Of a stretch of 5,131 nt of DNA, positions 1-5,015 are shown one piece after another; within the stretch, counting starts at the first letter, position 1; every line of letters starts with the position of its first letter. Made by a program: the position numbers and the translations under genes. Under the pieces are notes generated by a model. It did not search any database, was not told the origin of the DNA, and worked only from the letters and a program-made list of their open reading frames with translations. Origin of the DNA: Pseudomonadota bacterium (GTDB lineage Bacteria; Pseudomonadota; Gammaproteobacteria; Steroidobacterales; Woeseiaceae); assembly GCA_022360335.1 (NCBI GenBank), contig JAKSCZ010000284.1, positions 1 through 5,131 of the forward strand, written 5' to 3'.

Positions 1-46
1 AACTCCGGAGGCCCGAATCGATCTACTGAGCAGCATCGAACCACGC

Positions 47-787
47 GTGGATCCAGTCGACTTGGTCGAGAGTATACGACGAGCAACGATGGCCGGTACG
101 GCGGCGGCACTGGTCGCAGGCTGCGCCTCGACCGTAACGATGGAATTGCCGACGATTCCCAAACCGCGGCTCGAGAAGATCCCGGTGGACGTGGCGGTCC
201 GTATCCCGGCCGAGTTCCATGATTTCACCCACGTCGAAGAAGTACTCGGAAGAGACACGTGGACCATTGAACTCGGGTCCTCCAATGCGCGCTTTTTCGA
301 GCAGTTGTTCGGCCACATGTTCCGGACGCTCGTCGTACTCGGCCCGGACGACGACCCGCGCGACTTCGAATTCGACGCCCTGATCGAGCCGGCCATCGAA
401 GGCTTCGAATTCTCCGTGCCGGCGCAGACCCAGACGAACGCGTTCGCCGTGTGGATTCGCTACCGCATGGCGGTTTACGACAGCGTCGGCAATCGTGCCT
501 CGAGCTGGACCGTCAACGCCTACGGCAAAAGCCGGAAGGAAGGGCTGGGAGGCTCGGATTCGCTGGAGCGCGCCGCGATTCTCGCGATGCGCGACGCCGC
601 GGCACTGATCATCATGCAAATGGAAAAGGTCACGCGAATCCGCGATCTCGCCGACGGCCCGCTCGACCCCGCCACGGCCGAGCCCGGAGAAACGCTCGCC
701 GGCGCCGACACCCGGCCCGAAAACGACGAGCCGGAAAGCGTCATCGGTATATTCGCAATCGGAGGAATCGACGATGCAGCGGAATAG
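47..787 (+). CDS. Predicted outer-membrane lipoprotein, uncharacterised (246 aa)
   Basis: Function not recognised. The chosen start is the GTG at 47, giving a signal peptide with Arg11-Arg12 in the n-region, a short hydrophobic stretch and a lipobox LVAGC ending at Cys26. The internal ATG at 89 would leave only 11 residues before Cys with no basic charge, so it is less likely. The frame is open to the window edge, and GTG 47 has no clear Shine-Dalgarno, so a start further upstream cannot be excluded. Residue 27 after the lipid Cys is Ala, so outer-membrane sorting is plausible. The mature part (about 35-196) mixes beta and helix: an aromatic-rich core around 72-93 (WTIEL, RFFEQLFGHMFRT), a strand-rich middle (108-160) and a helix 172-200. 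The last 45 residues are acidic and Pro/Gly-rich, probably disordered. It is translationally coupled to the next lipoprotein gene (14-base overlap), which suggests the two products act together in the envelope. Confidence 0.85.
   Translation: MDPVDLVESIRRATMAGTAAALVAGCASTVTMELPTIPKPRLEKIPVDVAVRIPAEFHDFTHVEEVLGRDTWTIELGSSNARFFEQLFGHMFRTLVVLGPDDDPRDFEFDALIEPAIEGFEFSVPAQTQTNAFAVWIRYRMAVYDSVGNRASSWTVNAYGKSRKEGLGGSDSLERAAILAMRDAAALIIMQMEKVTRIRDLADGPLDPATAEPGETLAGADTRPENDEPESVIGIFAIGGIDDAAE
761..766 (+). promoter_or_regulatory. Strong Shine-Dalgarno (GGAGGA) for the second lipoprotein gene
   Basis: GGAGGA lies 7 bases before the ATG at 774, inside the last codons of the upstream lipoprotein gene. 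It fixes the start of the downstream gene and supports independent ribosome loading in addition to coupling through the 14-base overlap. Confidence 0.8.
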
Positions 788-1430
788 AGGCAGTCTGATT
801 ATCGTATGCGCCGGCCTGTCGCTCGCCGGCTGCGTCACGTCGCACGTCGAGGACGATCGTGAGTCCGTCACCGGCCTGAGTGACGACGAGTCCGTCGTAA
901 TCATGGCAAAGAGCTACCATCAGGGGAACGAAACCGAATCGGACTATATCGCCTGCATCGAAAAGGCCCTTCGAAGCGGATCCCGCGGCATCAAGGTCGT
1001 ACCCCACCAGCAATTCGTGGACAGCTTGTTCCCCTGGTTCGAGCCGCGTACGGCGCCCGCCGACACCAAGGGCCTGCCGACGCTGATGCAGCGCCCCGGC
1101 GTCAAACAGGCGGTCGACAACATGGGTGTCCGCTACATCGTCTGGCTCGACGGCGATACGGAACGCGTTGCCGAAGGCGGCAGTCTTTCCTGTGCCGCCG
1201 GCCCCGGCGGCGGCGGCTGCTTCGGCTTTGCCTGGTGGCAGAACGATGCGGACTACGAGGCGTCCGTCTGGGATCTCGACGACTACGAAACGGCGGGCAC
1301 CGTGTCGGCCGACGTCAGCGGCACCTCTTTCCTGCCGGCCCTCGTCGTTCCGATCCCCCTGATCGCACGCGCACAATCACACGCCTGCAAGGGCTTGGCG
1401 AACCACCTGCGGTCGTTTATCGTTCAGTAA
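774..1430 (+). CDS. Predicted lipoprotein with Cys/Gly-rich loop, uncharacterised (218 aa)
   Basis: Function not recognised. The start ATG is set by the GGAGGA 7 bases upstream. Residues 1-19 form a classic lipoprotein signal (Arg3, Arg5, hydrophobic 8-18) with lipobox LAGC and Cys20; Val follows the Cys, compatible with outer-membrane transfer. The mature protein is alpha/beta in character: SVVIMAK (40-46) and IKVVPHQQFVDSLFPWFEPR (73-92) look like a strand-helix pair, and VRYIVWLDGD (119-128) a buried strand. Next comes a Gly-rich loop between Cys140 and Cys149, then FGFAWW and DYEASVWDL (160-168). Cys61, 140, 149 and 205 could give one or two disulfides in the periplasm. The C-terminal segment 188-200 is hydrophobic (PALVVPIPLIARA) but contains three prolines, so I read it as a buried strand, not a membrane helix. 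The pattern fits a small family of hypothetical lipoproteins in gammaproteobacteria that I recall only by resemblance. It is the second gene of a two-gene unit; its 3' end overlaps the convergent NlpC/P60 gene by 7 bases. Confidence 0.9.
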   Translation: MQRNRGSLIIVCAGLSLAGCVTSHVEDDRESVTGLSDDESVVIMAKSYHQGNETESDYIACIEKALRSGSRGIKVVPHQQFVDSLFPWFEPRTAPADTKGLPTLMQRPGVKQAVDNMGVRYIVWLDGDTERVAEGGSLSCAAGPGGGGCFGFAWWQNDADYEASVWDLDDYETAGTVSADVSGTSFLPALVVPIPLIARAQSHACKGLANHLRSFIVQ

Positions 1431-1936
1431 ATCCGGCCGCCCCTGAGAAATGCCGTTCTGTAGAAAGGCGCTTCGAGCGAAGCGACGGATACCCTGCGGC
1501 CCGATTGCGGTGCATGGACGAATCGCTCGTTACCGACGTACATACCGACGTGCGACATCTTTCCTTCGATGCTGAAAAAGAGCAGGTCGCCGGGCCGCAA
1601 CTCGTCTCTCGCGACCGGTCGCGCGGCCGACCACAGCTGACCCGTCGTCCGCGGAACGCGCAAGCCGGCGATCCCGTACGCGTACTGCACGAGGCCGCTG
1701 CAGTCGAAGCCGCCCGGCGCGCTGCCCCCGTAGCGATACGGCTCGCCCACCTGATCGATGGCCGCCGCCGCAGCGCGCTCGCCGGGATCCGCCGCCCGGC
1801 CGGCATCCGGCACACTCGGGCTCGAACCGCATGCGGCCAGCGCCAACACGGTCGTCAGAAGCGGTCCCATAAACCATTGCGGCGCCGCCTCCGGCCAGGC
1901 GAAAGCCCGGATCAGGCGCTGCGGCTGCGCTATCAT
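1424..1936 (-). CDS. NlpC/P60-family peptidoglycan endopeptidase lipoprotein (170 aa)
   Basis: Members of this family are cysteine peptidases that usually cut the D-Glu-meso-DAP or related bond in peptidoglycan stem peptides; here the enzyme should act in the periplasm from a lipid anchor. In this numbering the lipobox is LAAC with Cys36. The catalytic domain spans about 55-165 and contains the signature YGGSAPGGFDCSGLVQYAY with nucleophile Cys79. His129 lies in MSHVGMYVG and His141 in FVHAP, completing a Cys-His-His triad; RPGDLLFF (114-121) is also typical. All catalytic residues are present and length is normal for Spr/MepS- and NlpC-type proteins. I chose the ATG at 1936 because AGGGAG lies 8 bases upstream. 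The in-frame ATG at 1969 would add 11 residues and coincides with a possible -10 box. Ala/Gly-rich 45-57 is a short linker. It is divergent from the metallopeptidase gene, with 56 bases between starts, and convergent with the lipoprotein gene ending at 1430. Confidence 0.95.
   Translation of the reverse strand: MIAQPQRLIRAFAWPEAAPQWFMGPLLTTVLALAACGSSPSVPDAGRAADPGERAAAAAIDQVGEPYRYGGSAPGGFDCSGLVQYAYGIAGLRVPRTTGQLWSAARPVARDELRPGDLLFFSIEGKMSHVGMYVGNERFVHAPQSGRRVSVASLEAPFYRTAFLRGGRIY
1469..1484. repeat. Short perfect inverted repeat just past the lipoprotein-gene stop
   Basis: CGCTTCG and CGAAGCG (7 bases each) are separated by 2 bases; in RNA this would form 6 pairs closed by a GAGC tetraloop. 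It lies 38 bases after the stop codon at 1430 and inside the last codons of the opposite NlpC/P60 gene. There is no T run on either side, so it is not a typical intrinsic terminator. It may shape the 3' end of the plus-strand message or be chance within GC-rich coding sequence. Confidence 0.35.
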
Positions 1937-1944
1937 CTGCGTCA

Positions 1945-1950
1945 CTCCCT
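1945..1950 (-). promoter_or_regulatory. Shine-Dalgarno (AGGGAG) selecting the NlpC/P60 start
   Basis: On the minus strand AGGGAG is followed by 8 bases and then the ATG at 1936-1934. The alternative ATG at 1969 has only GAGG 11 bases upstream, a less favourable spacing. This decides in favour of the shorter product, whose signal peptide (Arg7, Arg10, Cys36) is more ordinary. Confidence 0.7.
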
Positions 1951-1964
1951 TACCGTGAAACGCG

Positions 1965-1970
1965 ATCATA
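1965..1970 (-). promoter_or_regulatory. Candidate -10 box (TATGAT) for the NlpC/P60 gene
   Basis: TATGAT on the minus strand differs from the sigma-70 consensus at one base. A transcript starting about 7 bases downstream (near 1958) would give a leader of some 20 bases containing the AGGGAG site and the ATG at 1936. No good -35 is seen at 16-18 bases; a TTGAGG on the same strand is only 10 bases upstream, too close to pair with it. The assignment is therefore tentative. Confidence 0.35.
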
Positions 1971-1992
1971 GCCCGTGGGACCTCAATCCGGT

Positions 1993-3282
1993 ATGAACTG
2001 CCTCTCAGCTTGCAAGGACGCCGGCGGGCGCTGGCTGTTGCCGTTTATCGTTATTGCCGGCGGCTGCGGCGTACCGGCGTCGGAATCCGCGGATCGCAGC
2101 GAACCGGGCGAATACTCGGTGCACTACGTGATTGCGCCCGACCCCGCCGCGGCGACCGTGCGCGTTGCGATGCATCTGCGGCAAAGCGGCGGCTCGCTGC
2201 GCGAGCTGTCGTTTTCGACGAGCCGCATCGTCGACGAAGTCGACGGCGACGGTCGCATCGAATCGGCAGACGGCCGTGTGACGTGGCAGCCGCCGGAACG
2301 CGGCGGTTCCCTGCAATGGGAAGTCGCAATCTCCCACGAGCGCGGCAACGCCGGTTTCGACGCGTTCCTGGGTGCCGACTGGGGCGTTTTCCGCATGGAA
2401 GACGCGATCCCGCGCGCGAGGACGCGAACGCTGAAGGGCACCGTCTCCCGAACGACGATCGACGTCGTCGTACCCGACGGCTGGTCGTTCGTTTCCGAAT
2501 ACCCGGCGCTCGAGCGGCCGATCGTCGTGGACCGGCCCGAGCGCCGCTTCGACCAGCCGACGGGCTGGATCGCGGTCGGCAGGCTGGGCGTGCGGCGCGA
2601 TACGATCGCCGGGACGCGTGTGGCCGTCGCCGCGCCCGAAGGACACGGCGTCAGACGGCTCGAGATGCTGGCCCTGCTCGGCTGGACCCTGCCCCAACTG
2701 GATGAGCTCCTGCCCGGCGCCCTGCCCCGTCTGACCATCGCCAGTGCAGGCGAGCCGATGTGGCGCGGCGGCCTGTCGGCGCCGGCGTCGCTTTTCCTTC
2801 ACGCCGACCGTCCCCTGATCAGCGAAAACGCGACCAGCCCGCTGCTGCACGAGGTCATGCACGTCGCGCTGGGCCTGCGCACGGCGGCCGGATTCGACTG
2901 GATCGGCGAAGGACTGGCCGAGTACTACAGTATCGAACTGCTGCGCCGCGGCAGAGCGATCACCCCCGAACGCGCGCTGGCGGCATTCGAGCGCCAGGCC
3001 GATTGGGCAAAGCGAGCCGATACCTTGTGCGGCCGGGCGTCGACCGCTGCCACGACGGCCCGGGCCGTAACGCTGTTCGCGGCGCTGGACAAGGCGCTCG
3101 TCGCTGCGTCGGACGGCGCCGCCGGCCTGGACGATCTGCTGCCCGTGCTCGCCGGCTCACGAGCCGACCTCGCGACGCTGACGCGCGCCGTGCATGAGCT
3201 CGTCGGCGAGACCCCCGACCTGCTTCACGTCGACAACCTGCCCGGTTGCCGCAACACTGCGACGGGCCGTCCCGATAACTGA
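1993..3282 (+). CDS. Predicted lipid-anchored zinc metallopeptidase, M61/M1 (gluzincin)-like (429 aa)
   Basis: From the ATG at 1993 the protein starts with a signal peptide (Lys8, Arg13, hydrophobic 14-24) ending in IAGGC with Cys25, an acceptable though non-canonical lipobox. A GTG at 1975 would add six residues and has no Shine-Dalgarno. Residues 40-200 are beta-rich and resemble the N-terminal beta domain of M61/M1 peptidases. The catalytic region has GG-L-SAP at 259-264, where related enzymes carry their substrate-binding Gly motif, then HEVMH at 286-290 (zinc ligands His286 and His290, catalytic Glu287). WIGEGLAEYYS follows at 303-313, with Glu306 the expected third ligand. The gap between the second His and this Glu is 15 residues, shorter than the 18 of classical M1 enzymes. 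The rest is helical. No C-terminal PDZ domain is visible, unlike many M61 members. Cys346 and Cys419 could form a disulfide. The likely role is peptide hydrolysis at the envelope; the substrate is unknown. It is divergent from the NlpC/P60 gene. Confidence 0.88.
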   Translation: MNCLSACKDAGGRWLLPFIVIAGGCGVPASESADRSEPGEYSVHYVIAPDPAAATVRVAMHLRQSGGSLRELSFSTSRIVDEVDGDGRIESADGRVTWQPPERGGSLQWEVAISHERGNAGFDAFLGADWGVFRMEDAIPRARTRTLKGTVSRTTIDVVVPDGWSFVSEYPALERPIVVDRPERRFDQPTGWIAVGRLGVRRDTIAGTRVAVAAPEGHGVRRLEMLALLGWTLPQLDELLPGALPRLTIASAGEPMWRGGLSAPASLFLHADRPLISENATSPLLHEVMHVALGLRTAAGFDWIGEGLAEYYSIELLRRGRAITPERALAAFERQADWAKRADTLCGRASTAATTARAVTLFAALDKALVAASDGAAGLDDLLPVLAGSRADLATLTRAVHELVGETPDLLHVDNLPGCRNTATGRPDN

Positions 3283-3428
3283 AGCAGGACATGCGCGAAC
3301 GCCACGATCCCGACCGTCACGGCCGAACGCATCGACTGCGCGCGAAACCGGGCTCCGGCCGATTTAACTTAAGAAAGACGATGCTTGCGACGCAGCCGCT
3401 TGCACAGGACGCGTGCTAAACTGCCGTC
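3283..3428. other. Intergenic spacer between metallopeptidase and FHA genes
   Basis: The first half is GC-rich with only weak hairpins (for example CCGG-GCT-CCGG at about 3349-3359) and no clear terminator T run. It is followed by an AT-rich patch (3361-3379, containing TTTAACTTAAGAAA) that stands out from its surroundings and could be a promoter upstream element. GCTTGC occurs twice, 15 bases apart (3383 and 3398). An extended -10-like element sits at the end and is listed separately. Confidence 0.5.
3414..3422 (+). promoter_or_regulatory. Candidate extended -10 element (TGC-TAAACT) for the FHA gene
   Basis: TGC followed directly by TAAACT matches an extended -10 (TGn plus a hexamer with two departures from TATAAT). 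The hexamer ends 6 bases before the ATG at 3429, so transcription would be expected to start at or next to the A of the start codon. No -35 at the right spacing is seen, which an extended -10 can tolerate, and no Shine-Dalgarno precedes the gene. Together these suggest a leaderless message. This is inference from sequence spacing only. Confidence 0.4.
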
Positions 3429-4217
3429 ATGGCTAATGAGAACAACAAGAGTAAGGAATTAGTCTCTGACGACGATCTCACGGCCGGACCGGAAGCGCCC
3501 GGGTTTCGCCAGGTTCATTCGCCGCGCGAGAAGGAGCGCGACCGTTTGAGGCTCGCCCTTTCGGAATCGGCCAGGCGCAATCGCAGACTCAGCGACGAAT
3601 TGGCGACGGTGTCCGCAGCCAGGGACCGGCTCGAGGCGGAGCTTGCGAGCATGTCGCTGACCGCAAGGGAACTCGAGGAAAAGCTGGAAGCACGCAGCGA
3701 CGCGATCAACGCGCTGCTCACCGAACTCACGCGCAAGTCCGGACAGGTCGACTGGTTCGGCGAAACGGACGACGGAGTCTCCGGTCTCGACGATTCCACC
3801 CTGGAGCGGCTCGCCGGTCCGGACCCGGCGCCGGCACGGCGCAGCCGGGAAAGACCCACTCGCGTCCTGGTCGGGAAGATCGGCCGGAAGCTGCTGCGCT
3901 TTCCGCTGTTCAAAGACCGCCTCACGATCGGCAGGTCGGACGACAACGACATTCGGCTCGATGCGTCCTGTGTCAGTCGAAAGCATGCCGTCGTGCAAAC
4001 CGATCGCAACACGACCCGGCTCATCGACTGGGGCAGCAAGAACGGCGTCTACGTCAACTCGGCTCGAGTCACGGAGCACTTCCTCAGGAACGGGGATATC
4101 GTCTCGATCGGCAACGCGCATTTCCGCTACGACGAACGGCCGAAACGCGCGGTACCTCGACCGACGGCCGGGCAAGGATATCGGACCCGTCATACCGAGG
4201 CGCCGGACCTTGAGTGA
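3429..4217 (+). CDS. Coiled-coil protein with C-terminal FHA domain (262 aa)
   Basis: FHA domains bind phosphothreonine peptides, usually targets of Ser/Thr kinases. The order here is a polar N-terminal tail (1-32), a charged heptad-like coiled coil (about 33-104), an acidic linker (108-132) with Thr113 and Thr124, a basic Pro/Arg stretch (135-145), the FHA domain (about 146-235), and a basic disordered tail. Conserved FHA residues are all present: Gly168-Arg169 in LTIGRSDDNDI, Ser183 and His186 in VSRKH, Asn205-Gly206 in GSKNGVYVN, and LRNGDIVSIG (219-228). Binding should therefore be intact. There is no signal peptide or membrane segment, so it is cytosolic. The ATG at 3429 has no Shine-Dalgarno and lies right after a -10-like element. 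The stop codon overlaps the start of a small membrane protein gene, suggesting the two products work together, perhaps with the FHA protein docked at the inner membrane. No kinase or phosphatase gene is in the window. Confidence 0.93.
   Translation: MANENNKSKELVSDDDLTAGPEAPGFRQVHSPREKERDRLRLALSESARRNRRLSDELATVSAARDRLEAELASMSLTARELEEKLEARSDAINALLTELTRKSGQVDWFGETDDGVSGLDDSTLERLAGPDPAPARRSRERPTRVLVGKIGRKLLRFPLFKDRLTIGRSDDNDIRLDASCVSRKHAVVQTDRNTTRLIDWGSKNGVYVNSARVTEHFLRNGDIVSIGNAHFRYDERPKRAVPRPTAGQGYRTRHTEAPDLE
4197..4200 (+). promoter_or_regulatory. Shine-Dalgarno (GAGG) for a TTG-started small membrane gene
   Basis: GAGG lies 9 bases before the TTG at 4210, inside the last codons of the FHA gene. 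It is the main reason for placing the start of the downstream gene here; no ATG or GTG in that frame lies between this site and the first membrane helix. Confidence 0.55.
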
Positions 4218-4497
4218 TTCTCCGGCCACGCCGTCGCGCAGGCTCAGGAAGGAGGCGGCGCTGTTCCTCGGATTGCTGTTTTTCGGCTTCGTTATCGTGC
4301 CGGTCGGCATCTGGTTCGTCGGCAACGCCGTGTTCGGGGCGTATGAGGGTTACGGCTACGCCGATTTTTTCGGCAACCTGAGTGCGAGAATCCGGGCCGG
4401 TGACGTCGTCGCCTGGTTCCTCGTTTTGTCGCCCTGGCTCGTCTGGCAGGTCCTGCGGCTTGCCGCCGCGGCATGGCGGGCGACAGGCAAATTGTGA
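4210..4497 (+). CDS. Small two-helix inner-membrane protein coupled to the FHA gene (95 aa)
   Basis: Function not recognised. The frame is open far upstream (from 3961), but that part is an Arg/Ser-rich shadow of the FHA gene. The real product most likely begins at TTG 4210, which has GAGG 9 bases upstream and overlaps the FHA stop by 8 bases. The protein has a short basic N-terminus (Arg10, Arg11, Arg13, Lys14), a first membrane helix at about 16-42 (starting AALFLGLLFFGF), and a loop 43-64 with three Tyr and the motif FFGNLSARI. A second helix follows at about 65-89 (VVAWFLVLSPWLVWQVL), then a basic end. By the positive-inside rule both termini should be cytosolic. A tail of this size has no room for an enzyme domain, so an anchoring, adaptor or regulatory role for the FHA protein is plausible but unproven. 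A shorter start within the helix would destroy the membrane topology. Confidence 0.8.
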   Translation: MSDSPATPSRRLRKEAALFLGLLFFGFVIVPVGIWFVGNAVFGAYEGYGYADFFGNLSARIRAGDVVAWFLVLSPWLVWQVLRLAAAAWRATGKL

Positions 4498-4507
4498 ACC
4501 GGTTCAC
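4494..4507. repeat. Perfect 14-base palindrome overlapping a stop codon
   Basis: GTGAACCGGTTCAC is its own reverse complement. It includes the TGA stop of the two-helix protein gene (4495-4497). Its size and symmetry fit a dimeric DNA-binding protein site; no regulator gene is visible nearby. It shares bases with the hairpin at 4499-4529, so the two RNA folds would exclude each other. Confidence 0.6.
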
Positions 4508-4529
4508 GGTTTTGCCGCACCGTAACCGG
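4499..4529 (+). other. Strong RNA hairpin after the FHA/two-helix unit (possible 3' end structure)
   Basis: The left arm 4499-4510 pairs with the right arm 4519-4529: six pairs (CCGGTT with AACCGG), one bulged C at 4505, five more pairs (ACGGT with ACCGT), and an 8-base loop. It starts 2 bases after the stop codon. No T run follows, so it is not a standard intrinsic terminator. It may protect the 3' end, assist Rho-dependent termination or act in the leader of the next gene. Confidence 0.55.
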
Positions 4530-4609
4530 CTATGAACACAGGGTTTCTGGAAATAGGCGGATTCTTGCGGCATTCTCGCGTCTATCGGGCCTGGGAAGTG
4601 TGCGGCCGC

Positions 4610-4613
4610 AGGG
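4610..4613 (+). promoter_or_regulatory. Shine-Dalgarno (AGGG) choosing the start at 4624
   Basis: AGGG lies 10 bases before the ATG at 4624. The in-frame GTG at 4600 has only GGGAA within 2 bases of it, too close to work, so the ATG is preferred and the product is 122 residues. Confidence 0.5.
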
Positions 4614-4623
4614 CCATTCGAGC

Positions 4624-4992
4624 ATGATCGAGAAACTGACAAACTGGTTCCGGGAGCGGTTCGGCGGCGGCGAATCGGCCGAACCCCGCGTGCCGCAAAA
4701 GGCCGGAGCCCGCATCAGACCACGCCCGCTGCCGCCGAAGAAGAAGGTGCCCCGCCGCAATCCCGAGTTCGTGGACGCCGGCGAAGACCTCTCGGGCACG
4801 ATCGTGAGCAACGGTCCCGGCAAGAACGTGCTGATCCGCAACAAATATGTGCGCGAGGATACGGGTACTCACGAGAAGCTCAAGATCCTCGACGACTCAC
4901 TGGTCGACTCGGGCGAGGAACCCGGCGAAGACCCGTACAACACGGGCAGGTTCGACCGCTCGCGCAACTGGGAACATCGCTTCCGCAAGTAA
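4624..4992 (+). CDS. Uncharacterised charged cytosolic protein (122 aa)
   Basis: Function not recognised. There is no signal peptide, no Cys and no hydrophobic segment beyond the N-terminal amphipathic helix (MIEKLTNWFRERF, 1-13), which could touch a membrane or partner. Residues 14-46 are Pro/Arg/Lys-rich and probably disordered (for example RIRPRPLPPKKKVPRRN). Residues 47-122 look more ordered and conserved in style: GPGKNVLIRNKYVREDTGTH (64-83), LKILDDSLVD (86-95) and a distinctive end with DPYNTGRFDRSRNWEHRF (103-120). The basic middle followed by an acidic stretch (85-103) and a basic end suggests binding to nucleic acid or to a partner protein, but no known domain is seen. I recall similar hypothetical proteins in gammaproteobacteria sharing the PYNTG-FDRS ending, from memory only. 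The start at 4624 is supported by AGGG 10 bases upstream. It is separated from the FHA unit by 126 bases and so is probably transcribed on its own. Confidence 0.85.
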   Translation: MIEKLTNWFRERFGGGESAEPRVPQKAGARIRPRPLPPKKKVPRRNPEFVDAGEDLSGTIVSNGPGKNVLIRNKYVREDTGTHEKLKILDDSLVDSGEEPGEDPYNTGRFDRSRNWEHRFRK

Positions 4993-5015
4993 CGGCGATC
5001 CTGTTTTCTAGTACC

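Noticed and set aside
1..29. Possible tail of an upstream gene ending in a TGA at 27-29 (frame 3)
   Set aside because: Only eight codons are visible, too few to judge coding character.
363..412. Repeated CTTCGAATTC at 363 and 403 in the first lipoprotein gene
   Set aside because: Both copies encode Phe-Glu-Phe in frame, so codon usage in coding sequence explains them.
23..904. Long minus-strand open frame of 293 codons opposite the lipoprotein genes
   Set aside because: It spans two well-supported plus-strand genes, is rich in Arg/Gly/Asp as expected of GC-rich shadow frames, and has no recognisable domain.
1931..1936. TATCAT as a plus-strand -10 box for the metallopeptidase gene
   Set aside because: No -35-like hexamer at 16-18 bases upstream, and the bases are the first codons of the NlpC/P60 gene.
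1967..1969. Upstream ATG (1969) as start of the NlpC/P60 gene
   Set aside because: Its GAGG is 11 bases away, it falls inside the TATGAT candidate, and the ATG at 1936 has AGGGAG at ideal spacing.
2005..2862. Minus-strand open frame of 285 codons opposite the metallopeptidase
   Set aside because: Shadow of a gene with an intact signal peptide and active-site motifs; composition is Arg/Gln/Ala-rich with no motif.
3291..3419. Small open frame of 42 codons (ATG 3291 to TAA 3417-3419), Arg-rich product
   Set aside because: AGGA is only 1 base from the ATG, the product looks like compositional noise, and its stop lies in the proposed -10 element of the FHA gene. Homology or ribosome profiling could revive it.
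3459..4325. Minus-strand open frame of 288 codons opposite the FHA gene
   Set aside because: It overlaps an FHA domain with every conserved residue in place; no start signal or domain of its own.
4602..4609. Eight-base palindrome GCGGCCGC before the 122-residue protein gene
   Set aside because: All-GC palindromes of this size are expected by chance in sequence of this composition.
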